DNA of 9,611 nt from Pirellulaceae bacterium (GTDB lineage Bacteria > Planctomycetota > Planctomycetia > Pirellulales > Pirellulaceae), in assembly GCA_030744095.1 (NCBI GenBank), contig JASLRF010000340.1, forward strand, positions 1 through 9,611, in the 5' to 3' direction. Made by a program: the position numbers and the translations under genes. Below, one piece after another: positions 1-6,687 of this stretch. The notes beneath the pieces were generated by a model. It was not told where the DNA came from. It saw nothing but the letters and a program-made list of their open reading frames with translations, and did no database searches. Numbering within the stretch: the first letter of the stretch is position 1; every line of letters begins with the position of its first letter.

Positions 1-2
1 CA

Positions 3-89
3 CCGGTCTTCTTGAAAGATGGCGACCGCGTCACAATCGAAATCGAGGGAATTGGTTCACTGACGAACCCTGTTCAAGACGAATCGTAA
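3..89 (+). CDS. Fumarylacetoacetate hydrolase-family protein, C-terminal fragment
   Basis: The window opens inside a reading frame whose last 28 residues include FLKDGDRVTIEIEGIGSL and then NPVQDES before TAA. The pattern of a hydrophobic residue, K-x-GD, alternating V/I-E-I-E, GIG-L-NP is typical of the extreme C-terminus of FAH-family enzymes (2-hydroxyhepta-2,4-diene-1,7-dioate isomerase, fumarylpyruvate hydrolase and relatives), which act on acylpyruvate-like carbon-carbon bonds. The active site lies upstream and outside the window, so the substrate cannot be judged. The stop lies 81 bp before the start of an Ldh2-type dehydrogenase on the same strand, so the two may form a sugar-acid or 2-oxo-acid catabolic operon; that is inference from position. 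Confidence 0.75.
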   Translation, partial: PVFLKDGDRVTIEIEGIGSLTNPVQDES

Positions 90-170
90 TGACACGACAT
101 AAACGGAGTACACCACCGTCCTCCTGACAGATCCAAAGAACACATTCTCCTGCAACGAAAACCAAAACTG

Positions 171-1202
171 ATGAAAATCTCCGCGAACGACTTGATCGAA
201 CTAGCACAGAGAATTTTTGCCGCTGCTGGCAGTTCGGAGGCGGAGGCGCTGTGCATTGCACGACATCTGGTCGAAGCCAATTTGGTCGGCCACGATTCGC
301 ATGGTGTGATTCGCATCATGACGTACGTCGGGTGGGCGCGCGAGGGTAATGTAGTTGCTAATCAAACGGTCGAGGTGGTGTTGGAGACGGACAACTTGGC
401 GGTGCTGGACGGACGATCCGGTTTCGGGCAGAGCATCGGCGAACAGGCGGTTCAGATGGGAATCGATAAGGCGGCCGGTTCGGGTGTCTCGGTGATCGCT
501 TTGCGCGACTCGGCCCATCTCGGTCGCATCGGCGACTGGCCTCAGATGGCCGTCGATGCCAATCTGCTGTCGTTGCACTTCGTGAACACGTCAGGCAAAG
601 GTATGCTGGTTGCGCCGTTTGGCGGCATCAGTCGACGGTTGTCTGCTTGCCCCATCGCCGCGGGTGTTCCCATCCGCCATGGCGATCCGCTCATCCTGGA
701 CATCTCGGGATGCACAGTCGCCGAGGGGAAAATCCGCGTCGCTTTGAACAAAGGCGTCCCCGTTCCCGATGGTTGCATCATCGATGGCCAAGGCAAGCCG
801 ACAAATGATCCCAAAGTGTTCTACGGCGACCCAGGCGCGATTCTGCCGTTTGGCGGGCATAAAGGGTATGGCCTGACGATGATCGCTGAAGTGCTGGCCG
901 GAGCGCTGACCGGCGGCGGATGCACGAATCCTAAGAACGACGGGCGGCTGAATAATGGGATGCTCTCGATCTACCTCGATCCCTATCGTTTTCAAGACGA
1001 AGCAGTCTTTCAACAAGAGCTAGATCGTTTTGTCGAATTCGTCAAGAGTTCCGAGAGGGTTACACCGGACGGCGAGATTCTGATGCCCGGCGATCCCGAA
1101 CGCCGCAATAAGCAACGCCGTTTGGCCGAGGGCATCGAGCTGGACGAAACCACCTGGACGCAAATCCAAGAGACGGCACAGTCGCTGGGGGTCGGTAGTT
1201 GA
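171..1202 (+). CDS. Malate/L-lactate dehydrogenase-type (Ldh2 family) oxidoreductase
   Basis: The 343-aa product has the length and motif order of the Ldh2/MDH2 family: NAD(P)-dependent 2-hydroxyacid dehydrogenases unrelated to classical Rossmann LDH (malate, ureidoglycolate, sulfolactate and 2,3-diketogulonate enzymes). Visible landmarks are HDSHGV at residues 41-46, which includes the conserved catalytic-region His44; RDSAHLGRIGDW at 112-123 with His116; VNTSGKG at 138-144; and PFGGHKGYGL at 226-235 followed by EVLAGALTGG, the family's nucleotide/active-site segment. It is a soluble cytosolic protein with no signal peptide. The start is preceded by no clear Shine-Dalgarno sequence, but it places the helix KISANDLIELAQRIFAAAG where relatives begin. 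It follows the FAH-family gene by 81 bp and converges on intI, 72 bp away. Exact substrate cannot be assigned from sequence. Confidence 0.9.
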   Translation: MKISANDLIELAQRIFAAAGSSEAEALCIARHLVEANLVGHDSHGVIRIMTYVGWAREGNVVANQTVEVVLETDNLAVLDGRSGFGQSIGEQAVQMGIDKAAGSGVSVIALRDSAHLGRIGDWPQMAVDANLLSLHFVNTSGKGMLVAPFGGISRRLSACPIAAGVPIRHGDPLILDISGCTVAEGKIRVALNKGVPVPDGCIIDGQGKPTNDPKVFYGDPGAILPFGGHKGYGLTMIAEVLAGALTGGGCTNPKNDGRLNNGMLSIYLDPYRFQDEAVFQQELDRFVEFVKSSERVTPDGEILMPGDPERRNKQRRLAEGIELDETTWTQIQETAQSLGVGS

Positions 1203-1274
1203 GAGCAAGTAGGCCGGAACAAGTGTTGCGTAGTTTAGTAGGTACATGCCACTGCTCCCAACTCCAGTTTTGTT

Positions 1275-2609
1275 TCACAACGTGTCTACGGGACTCTTGA
1301 TGGCGATCCCCGGCCGATTCATGACATGAGTATAGATCATGGTTGTGGCGACATCCTTGTGCCCAAGTAATTCCTGCACCGTCCGAATATCCTTACCATC
1401 TTCCAACAGGTGTGTTGCGAAACTATGGCGCAAACTGTGGGCCACGACGTGCTTGTCAATCTGCGCACGCTTCGCGGCGCGTTTCAGCGCGGCGGGAAAA
1501 ACGCTTTCGTGCAGATGATGCCGCCGCAGCTCACCCGTTCGCGGATCACGGGAGAGCTTCGTTGCTGGAAACACATACTGCCACGCGAATTCGCGATCGG
1601 CATTTGGGTACTTGCGGGCCAACGCGTATGGTAGCCAAACACGACCGTAACCGGCGGCTATATCCTGTTCATGAAGTTGGCGTGCAATCGCGATCTGACG
1701 GCGTAGACCGCCCACCGCGACCTCAGGCAAAACCGTCACGCGGTCCTTCGCACCTTTCCCGTCCCGAACCACGATTTGATGTTGGTCGAACTCCATATCT
1801 TTAATTCGCGCGCTGATGCCCTCAAACCGCCGGAGCCCGCCACCATACAGCAATTGCGCGATAAGCAAGTCGCGACCGCCGAGCGCTCCTAACAGACGTG
1901 TGATTTCGTTTCGCGACAGCACCACTGGTAACCGCTGTGGTCGCTTTGCCCGCAACGCATCGATGTGACCTGGGTCGCGTTTCAGGACATGGCGAAAGAG
2001 AAACAGCAAGGCGTTGAACGCTTGGTTTTGCGTGTTGGCTGTTACGTTACCATCCAAGGCCAGATGAGTTAGAAACTCCTTGATTTCCTGCCCGCCTGCG
2101 CCCAGCAGCGTGTCACGATCCTGGATTTGAAAAAACCGCAAGAAACGGTTCGCCCAGCCCACATAGGCTTTTTCGGTAGCATACTTACGATGCATCAAAC
2201 GCAGTTCTCGCCGCAAATCTTGAATCACTTCAGGCTCGCTCGGATCGATCTGTCCGACCACATCGATCTGTCTCAACGATCCATTCGCGTCGCCCGTCCG
2301 GCAATCGCGCTGAGCCATTTCTGCCAGTCGATTGCGAATGTCATCAAGATTGTGCTCGGCCTGGTTCAGCACGCAATTGCGATAGAACTCGATGGCCCGC
2401 ACTGCCTGTAAGCGCTGCCACGCCTTCCGTCCGTTGGACTTTTGGCACTGCAGAAAGCGAATGACCCGTTCCCGCTCGACCGGAATTGGCTGTCGATAAT
2501 CTGTGCCGCAGAATTGTCCGTACCACTCGATCCAACGGCTGAACCACGTCCGATCGTTCTTACTCAGTCTTGCCGCCTTCAGAACGACGCCAAATTTCGC
2601 TACGCTCAT
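1275..2609 (-). CDS. intI: Integron integrase (IntI-type tyrosine recombinase)
   Basis: IntI catalyses insertion and excision of gene cassettes by recombining a double-stranded attI with a folded single strand of attC. The 444-aa product has the complete tyrosine recombinase set: Arg260 (GGGLR), Lys285 (GKGAKDR), His391 and Arg394 (HSLRH), His417 (LLGH) and the nucleophile Tyr426 (TTMIYTH). The diagnostic feature separating it from XerC/D is the IntI-specific insertion at about 325-370: LPYALARKYPNA, then WQYVFP, DPRTG and RRHHLHES, which binds attC extrahelical bases. The C-terminus IKSPVDTL matches the IntI1 ending style. Typical IntI proteins are about 320-340 aa; the excess is an N-terminal stretch of about 110 residues. 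The start at 2609 has a strong RBS, AAGGGGG, at 2616-2622. The gene diverges from the cassettes, the common integron layout. It appears intact. Confidence 0.95.
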   Translation of the reverse strand: MSVAKFGVVLKAARLSKNDRTWFSRWIEWYGQFCGTDYRQPIPVERERVIRFLQCQKSNGRKAWQRLQAVRAIEFYRNCVLNQAEHNLDDIRNRLAEMAQRDCRTGDANGSLRQIDVVGQIDPSEPEVIQDLRRELRLMHRKYATEKAYVGWANRFLRFFQIQDRDTLLGAGGQEIKEFLTHLALDGNVTANTQNQAFNALLFLFRHVLKRDPGHIDALRAKRPQRLPVVLSRNEITRLLGALGGRDLLIAQLLYGGGLRRFEGISARIKDMEFDQHQIVVRDGKGAKDRVTVLPEVAVGGLRRQIAIARQLHEQDIAAGYGRVWLPYALARKYPNADREFAWQYVFPATKLSRDPRTGELRRHHLHESVFPAALKRAAKRAQIDKHVVAHSLRHSFATHLLEDGKDIRTVQELLGHKDVATTMIYTHVMNRPGIAIKSPVDTL

Positions 2610-2615
2610 AGTTGA

Positions 2616-2622
2616 CCCCCTT
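2616..2622 (-). promoter_or_regulatory. Ribosome binding site of intI
   Basis: Read on the minus strand, AAGGGGG ends 6 bases before the ATG at 2609. It fixes the start of intI at 2609, so the N-terminal extension is likely to be translated. No downstream in-frame ATG was noted with a comparable site. Confidence 0.7.
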
Positions 2623-2692
2623 GTTAGATAATGTACGTCTGACTACTGTTTTCTGAGCATCGCATTTTTTACCTGAAAATGCAAGCAATCAC

Positions 2693-2722
2693 TTGACAAG
2701 AAATCCCCCCGACTGGTAGGGT
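2693..2722 (+). promoter_or_regulatory. Candidate cassette promoter (Pc-like)
   Basis: A perfect -35 hexamer TTGACA at 2693-2698 is followed after 18 bases by TAGGGT (2717-2722), a weak match to TATAAT. It points into the cassette array and lies about 85 bp before the cassette 1 boundary, the place expected for the promoter that drives promoterless cassettes. The weak -10 and the C-rich spacer make activity uncertain, and sigma factor preference in the presumed host may differ from the E. coli consensus. Confidence 0.4.
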
Positions 2723-2730
2723 ACAGCCAT

Positions 2731-2813
2731 CGCGGGGTATAGGAATTATCCCGCGCTGACCGAGGATATCACGTGGTATCCCGCGCTGATCGCGGATAAT
2801 TCATTAGTTATGC
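2731..2813 (+). other. attI: Probable attI primary recombination site
   Basis: Between intI and the first cassette lies the core GTTATGC (2807-2813), an R-type box in which recombination would occur between G2807 and T2808. Six bases before it, GGATAAT (2794-2800) forms an imperfect inverted partner: CGGATAAT faces GTTATGCCG. Upstream are two 24-bp direct repeats beginning with TATCCCGCGCTGA at 2747 and 2777. This resembles the known attI plan, a pair of inverted core boxes plus direct repeats bound by the integrase (DR1/DR2 in class 1 integrons). The identity as attI follows from position next to intI and from cassette 1 beginning here; the exact left limit is a guess. Confidence 0.7.
2747..2800. 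repeat. Two 24-bp direct repeats, 30-bp period, each an imperfect palindrome
   Basis: Copy 1 (2747-2770) and copy 2 (2777-2800) share TATCCCGCGCTGA, then C or T, CG, A or C, GGATA. Within each copy the arms TATCC and GGATA are inverted, with CGCG on both sides in copy 2. A further inverted half site, CGCGGGGTATA (2731-2741), lies just upstream, giving five alternating half sites of the type TATCC(C)GCG. They may be integrase binding sites of attI or an operator for a regulator. Confidence 0.75.
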
Positions 2814-2876
2814 CGTCGAATGCTACATTTCGACTCGCTTGGGCCGCGAATTTCCGTCCAAATGGGAAAACACGCC

Positions 2877-3263
2877 ATGAGTTACTTCGACGACCAGCTG
2901 CCGGCAAATCCCGGCGACAGAATTCACTACGTTTTCTGGGCCGCTGAAGGCGGAGGCCTTCACTATTGGCTCGCCGCGACCGAAGAAGACGCAAGAAGGT
3001 GCGTAGAAGGTGAGCAAGGTATCGAACCAAGGCGTTTCAATTCGTTCCCAACGGCAGCTTCGGAAATCGCTGAGACGTTACTTACGGAAGCTTGCGGCTA
3101 TGAGGACGAAGAAGGTGACCTTCTCCCGGACTGGGCGTACGCTCTAGAGATCGAAGAAGGCGAAATGTCGGATGAGCAAATCGAGGAGTTTGAAAGAAAG
3201 CAGGCGGAGTACTATTCGGAAGAGAGGCTCGAAAAGATCCGGACGCAACTCGACAAGTTATGA
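2877..3263 (+). CDS. Cassette 1: hypothetical acidic protein
   Basis: This 128-aa product is not recognised. It begins MSYFDDQLPANPGDRIHYVF and has an aromatic, Gly-rich segment AAEGGGLHYWLAATEEDA, then a very acidic C-terminal half (EACGYEDEEGDLL, ALEIEEGEMSDEQIEEFERK) ending in a likely helix rich in Glu and Lys. There is no signal peptide or membrane segment. In-frame ATGs also occur at 2820 (12 bases inside the cassette, no RBS) and 2862. I chose 2877 because the residues before it look unstructured and non-conserved, but GGGA lies rather far upstream, so the start is uncertain. The gene sits alone between attI and attC1 and is the cassette closest to the candidate promoter, hence probably the most recently captured. 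Confidence 0.7.
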   Translation: MSYFDDQLPANPGDRIHYVFWAAEGGGLHYWLAATEEDARRCVEGEQGIEPRRFNSFPTAASEIAETLLTEACGYEDEEGDLLPDWAYALEIEEGEMSDEQIEEFERKQAEYYSEERLEKIRTQLDKL

Positions 3264-3293
3264 GCAATAGACGCCCCTGCTGGCCGTCAAACG

Positions 3294-3396
3294 GAGTAAC
3301 CAGTCGCTGAACCTCCGGGGAGAATGGCCGTCGGGCTTTGGGATGAAAGCAACGTGACTCGGCGCTATTCTCGCCGGGTCCGCTTGGCCGTTATGC
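3294..3396 (+). repeat. attC: attC1 recombination site
   Basis: R'' is GAGTAAC (3294-3300) and R' is GTTATGC (3390-3396). The R'' box is an imperfect complement of the cassette 1 start (GTTATGCCG at 2807): CGGAGTAAC against CGGCATAAC. Inner arms GCTGAACC (3306-3313) and GGTCCGC (3377-3383) pair with one extrahelical A and one mismatch. The interior contains an extra hairpin, GACTCGGCG (3356) with CGCCGGGTC (3372), so the stem is long and branched. This is the weakest match of the six attC sites in its R'' box. Confidence 0.65.
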
Positions 3397-3418
3397 CAAC
3401 TAGGACGAGGAGAAACCC

Positions 3419-4189
3419 ATGGACCCCATCCAGTTTCTGCAACTGTACGGCCAACCCGGCTCTTGGCTTGCTTCTACCTCAGATACGGATTACGTTGTCG
3501 TCGGTCCCACGGTCGAGAACATGCTCATGGCAGCTGAGGCGATCCGTCGTGGCAAGACAGTTGGCATCATTAGTGGCTCAGCGACTCATCGAATTGCACC
3601 ACATCCCGTTCACGATTCTATGGACCATGCCAAGTTTTTCGAGGCGATAAGCACGCCGGTCCCTACCGAACACAGCGATGCCGAATTATGGAGTGACCGG
3701 GCAGAGATCCTCTACGACCTAGGGTTGAAACTTGAGTCGCTTGAATGCTGTCTCCGGTCACTGGCAATTGATGCAGCGATCGCATCGCCATGGGTGAATG
3801 CAGGCCGCTACTTCATGGATCCGGAAGTTCGTGACCTTTCACTAGCTACTGCTTGCCTGACAAACGCCTTGGAAATCGAGCCGGATGGTACAGTAGCATT
3901 GGAGAACCAAGCCGGTGTCTTCTTTGCGCAGGAACGCTTTCAGGATTGCATTCAATATTGCGAACGGACATTAAGTATCGACGCGAAGAGCGTTTTTGCA
4001 CACTATTATATTTCCTTCGCCATTGTCAAACTTGCCCCCAGTTACGCACCGGCCGAACGGCTTACCTATCTTCGCAAGGCACTTCAGCACGCCAAAAAAT
4101 GCAGGAAACTTGCGCGTGATCGACCGGACATGCTCGAACGAATCGAACTAGGTATCCGTTGGCTGAAAGATCAGATTTCCGCAGCATAA
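3419..4189 (+). CDS. Cassette 2: TPR-like repeat protein
   Basis: The 256-aa product has a C-terminal two thirds built of helix pairs resembling tetratricopeptide repeats: residues 88-121 (AELWSDRAEILYDLGLKLES then CLRSLAIDAA), 143-157 (ACLTNALEIEPDG) and 158-192 (ALENQAGVFFAQERFQDCIQ then CERTLSIDAKS). A final basic helix rich in Lys/Arg follows at 216-236. The N-terminal 80 residues (DTDYVVVGPT, AIRRGKTVGIISGS) are not recognised. TPRs bind protein partners, so an adaptor role is likely, but no partner is visible. GAGGAG at 3409-3414 lies 4-8 bases before the ATG and gives a convincing RBS. The start is 28 bases after the cassette boundary, as usual for cassette genes. Confidence 0.8.
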   Translation: MDPIQFLQLYGQPGSWLASTSDTDYVVVGPTVENMLMAAEAIRRGKTVGIISGSATHRIAPHPVHDSMDHAKFFEAISTPVPTEHSDAELWSDRAEILYDLGLKLESLECCLRSLAIDAAIASPWVNAGRYFMDPEVRDLSLATACLTNALEIEPDGTVALENQAGVFFAQERFQDCIQYCERTLSIDAKSVFAHYYISFAIVKLAPSYAPAERLTYLRKALQHAKKCRKLARDRPDMLERIELGIRWLKDQISAA

Positions 4190-4215
4190 AAGGAGTGACT
4201 GTCGTGTCACGCATG

Positions 4216-4271
4216 GCATAACCAGTAAGGCTTTGACTTCGCGCAGCCGAAGTTCAAGGCCTTTGTTCAAG
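4216..4271 (+). repeat. attC: attC2 recombination site
   Basis: R'' GCATAAC (4216-4222, with a preceding G) is a perfect 8-base complement of the cassette 2 start, GTTATGCC at 3390. The arms AAGGCTTTGACTTCG (4227-4241) and CGAAGTTCAAGGCCTT (4248-4263) pair almost fully, with one extrahelical base and one mismatch around a short loop. The R' box is GTTCAAG (4265-4271), belonging to the next cassette. At 56 bp it is the shortest attC here and close in size to class 1 integron attC sites. The GTTC/CAAG motif is also the type of tetranucleotide used as target by IS91 elements. Confidence 0.75.
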
Positions 4272-4547
4272 AAGCCCGGTTGAAGCTGTGTTGTTGGTGA
4301 CTATGGGAAACGCTTCTGCGCGGTCACCTTTTGGAGTGTGCTCTTTGGGGGTAGTGTGTCGGATGGTGGTAAGTTGTTGATCACGCTGTTGGTCGCTATT
4401 TTCTGATTGAGGCGAGGCGTAACGGGTGTTCGACGACGGCATCGCTGTTTCTGGATTTGAACGACACGTTTGGGGCGCACGTCGTGCGATCGCTTTCCCG
4501 CAAGCGTTTTGAAATCGACGATGACAGTGATTGCGTCGGTCATCTGA

Positions 4548-5687
4548 CTATCCACTGTCTAGGTACGCCACGCTGTGTTCGACCAGCACACGGCAGTTAA
4601 TGTGCAGCACACCGACGATTCTCATCGCGGATCCACACTCGGCACACCGTGGCGGCTCGCGGACTGTGCGTTTCGGCTGTGGCGCGTGACCGCTGGCCAA
4701 CCAGTAGGTCCAGCCCAGGAACAGCCAGACGAGCCAACGGACATCGTCGAGTCCAAGTCGACTGTTGGAACTCATCCAGCCGACGTAGCGCACCTTCTGA
4801 AACCCACGCGGCAAGACATGCTGGACGAATCCTCGCACGAACTCAGGGCCGGTGACAGGGCGTGGTTTCGCTTGCATCGCGCCGGTGGGCGTGTAACGGA
4901 ATGTCACCGACTTGTCGTCGCAGGCCAGGATTCGTTTGTCGCTAATTGCCACGCGATAGACATACGGTGCGAGGTATTTGAGTACGGACTTGCCGTCGCC
5001 AACCGGCTTGATATCGACGACCCACTTGCCTCGCCAGGCCTTCTTGGGGACTTGGTCGTACAGCCCCGCAGCGCGCATGGCGTCAGCGAACTTGGCCTTG
5101 TAAACCTTTACGGCGGTTCCGTGATGCAACAAGAAGTTTTCCGGTGTCGCCATCCACTTCGTGCCATCCTCGCTCACTCCGCCGCCGGGAACGACGAAGT
5201 GAACATGAGGATGGTACACGGTCGGGTCACGTCCCCACGTGTGGAGCACACCGAAGAAGCCGAGTTGGCAACCTCGCAGCGACCGTGTGCTGCCGGCCAC
5301 GTCGCGGATCGTGTCGCGCCCGGCGGCGAACAGCCCGTTGTAGCCATCACGCTGGTTGGCGCGTAGCATCATCCGCACCTCCTGGGGAACGGTAAATGTC
5401 ACCAGGAAGTGATGCACCGGAAGCAACCGAGATGTCTGCTTCTCTAACCAAGCAGCCGCTTTGTCAATCTGACAAGTCGGGCAGTGCCGATTACCGCACG
5501 AGCGACCGACCCAGTGTTCTCGCCCGCAGTCGCGGTCGACACATTGGTAGATGACTCCGCCCAACTCACCAGTTCGACACCGTGTGATTGCGCCGATCAC
5601 TTTGCGGTGTCCGACTGGTACCCGCTCGCCAAACTTCTCGAGATACGCCGGCGCGTGCTGCCTCAGGCAGTCCGCAACCGATGGCAT
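4548..5687 (-). CDS. tnpA: IS91-family HUH (Y1) transposase
   Basis: The 379-aa product is a rolling-circle transposase that nicks single-stranded DNA at the element's origin and forms a 5'-phosphotyrosine. An N-terminal zinc-binding domain has Cys49, Cys54, Cys64, Cys69 and Cys72 (CVDRDCG, CGNRHCPTC). The HUH metal-binding motif is HPHVHFVVPGGG at 159-170, with His161 and His163. The tyrosine region is KYLAPYVYRVAIS at 237-249, offering Tyr238, Tyr242 and Tyr244; which one is the nucleophile cannot be fixed by eye. A C-terminal CAECGSAMRI holds a further Cys pair. Length matches IS91/ISCR relatives and no frame break is seen. The ATG lies 3 bases after the integrase TAG, and AAGGA sits inside the integrase end, so the genes are translationally coupled. 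Confidence 0.93.
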   Translation of the reverse strand: MPSVADCLRQHAPAYLEKFGERVPVGHRKVIGAITRCRTGELGGVIYQCVDRDCGREHWVGRSCGNRHCPTCQIDKAAAWLEKQTSRLLPVHHFLVTFTVPQEVRMMLRANQRDGYNGLFAAGRDTIRDVAGSTRSLRGCQLGFFGVLHTWGRDPTVYHPHVHFVVPGGGVSEDGTKWMATPENFLLHHGTAVKVYKAKFADAMRAAGLYDQVPKKAWRGKWVVDIKPVGDGKSVLKYLAPYVYRVAISDKRILACDDKSVTFRYTPTGAMQAKPRPVTGPEFVRGFVQHVLPRGFQKVRYVGWMSSNSRLGLDDVRWLVWLFLGWTYWLASGHAPQPKRTVREPPRCAECGSAMRIVGVLHINCRVLVEHSVAYLDSG

Positions 5688-5690
5688 CAG

Positions 5691-6590
5691 CTAGTCCTTA
5701 CGCGGAGGCCGCCGAAAAATCTTCTCGATCGCCTTGCGGGCATCGACCTCGGCAATCTCGGTCAAGTGCAGGTAGATCATCGTGGTCTGCAAACTGCTGT
5801 GACCAAGATACTGCTGGATGACTTTCAGCGAGACGCCTGCTTCCAACAGATGCGTAGCGTAAGAATGTCTGAGCGTGTGCGTATAGACTTTCTTTCCGAA
5901 GTCGAGTTTGTTGGTGATCAACTTCATGGCATCTTGCACGGCCGTGGCGCTCATCGGGGTCTTGGCAGTCGACATACCGGTATGCTTGCGGCCGTCGGCT
6001 GGAAACAGAAAACGTTTGTGTCGATGTGTCAACCAGTAGCGACGCAACCAGTACAGCGTGTAGGTCGGCAGGGGAATGTAGCGATCCTTGGCGCCCTTGC
6101 CGCGATGAACGTGAACCAGTCCTCTCGCGGCGTCGATGTCACCGACTTGCAAATTCAATCCTTCACTGAGCCGCAAGCCCATCGAGTAGGCAGTCCAGAA
6201 GAAGACGGCCATCCGCTGGGTGGTGCAGGCATCGATGATGCTGTGCACTTGCGGGATGGTGATAACTTCTGGAAGCGTTTTGGCGTTGAGGATCTTCAGC
6301 TGGTTGAGTGTCGGCCAGTCGCGCCGGCACGTGGTCCGATAAAAGAACTTGAACGCTGAAAGTGTGACGCGGAGCGAACCTTCGGCGTAGTGTTTCTCGT
6401 TCTTGAGGTGCAGAAAGTAGCGTCGGAGTTGATCTTCGATGATCTGATCAGGGGAAGTTTGACAGTAGTCAGCGAGTTTACGGATTTCGCGGAGATAGCC
6501 GTCATGGGTGCGTTGACTCTTTCCCGTCAGGTGGAGATCATCGCTCATGCGTGTGTAAAGCGAACCGTTAAAGAAGTTGGACTTTGCCAT
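5691..6590 (-). CDS. IS91-associated tyrosine recombinase/integrase
   Basis: The 299-aa product is an XerC/D-like phage-type integrase. Residues 15-105 form the SAM-like core-binding domain (SQRTHDGYLREIRKLADYC then FFYRTTC). The catalytic domain shows Arg140 (GLRLSEG), Lys165 (GKGAKDR), His238 and Arg241 (HTLRHSYATHLL), His264 (LGHSS) and Tyr273 (TTMIYLHL). It lacks the IntI-specific ALxRKYP insertion, so it is not a second integron integrase. A subset of IS91-family elements carries such a gene upstream of the transposase; its role in transposition is unclear. An RBS, AAGGA, lies 8 bases before the ATG. It appears complete and is the first gene of a two-gene minus-strand unit. Confidence 0.92.
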   Translation of the reverse strand: MAKSNFFNGSLYTRMSDDLHLTGKSQRTHDGYLREIRKLADYCQTSPDQIIEDQLRRYFLHLKNEKHYAEGSLRVTLSAFKFFYRTTCRRDWPTLNQLKILNAKTLPEVITIPQVHSIIDACTTQRMAVFFWTAYSMGLRLSEGLNLQVGDIDAARGLVHVHRGKGAKDRYIPLPTYTLYWLRRYWLTHRHKRFLFPADGRKHTGMSTAKTPMSATAVQDAMKLITNKLDFGKKVYTHTLRHSYATHLLEAGVSLKVIQQYLGHSSLQTTMIYLHLTEIAEVDARKAIEKIFRRPPRKD

Positions 6591-6687
6591 GGGGAGATTC
6601 CTTATTGAAGTGAAAGAAACATCAATAAGAAAAGATGCCCGCGCAAAAAGAACTTGCTAAACTAAAGCCCCGCCGCGCAGCGGCTTA

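Noticed and set aside
1203..1274. Possible terminator or cassette boundary between the Ldh2 gene and intI
   Set aside because: No convincing inverted repeat with a T tract and no core box pairing; it is just a short convergent gap.
1343..1804. + strand frame of 153 codons inside intI
   Set aside because: Antisense to the catalytic domain of intI; composition is rich in Arg, His and Pro as expected for a shadow frame.
2623..2629. GTTAGAT, a perfect GTTRRRY core next to the intI start
   Set aside because: It lacks an inverted partner box at the usual distance, and the first cassette clearly begins at 2808. Possibly a chance match or an old core site.
2747..2800. Two repeats at 30-bp period as a mini CRISPR array
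   Set aside because: Only two copies, the 6-bp gap is too short for a spacer, no cas genes, and the position next to intI explains them as attI.
4301..4555. Minus-strand GTG-start frame of 84 codons overlapping the transposase end
   Set aside because: No RBS of note, low-complexity composition (Arg, Pro, Thr rich) and a location in the usual non-coding 3' part of IS91 elements.
4575..5366. + strand frame of 263 codons
   Set aside because: Antisense to the transposase, whose HUH and zinc motifs are intact.
5484..6359. Long + strand frame of 291 codons
   Set aside because: It is antisense to the IS91 integrase and transposase start, which carry full catalytic motifs; the + frame has no recognisable domain.
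5691..6590. Second integron integrase
   Set aside because: It lacks the IntI-specific ALxRKYP insertion and is translationally coupled to an IS91 transposase, so it belongs to the IS.
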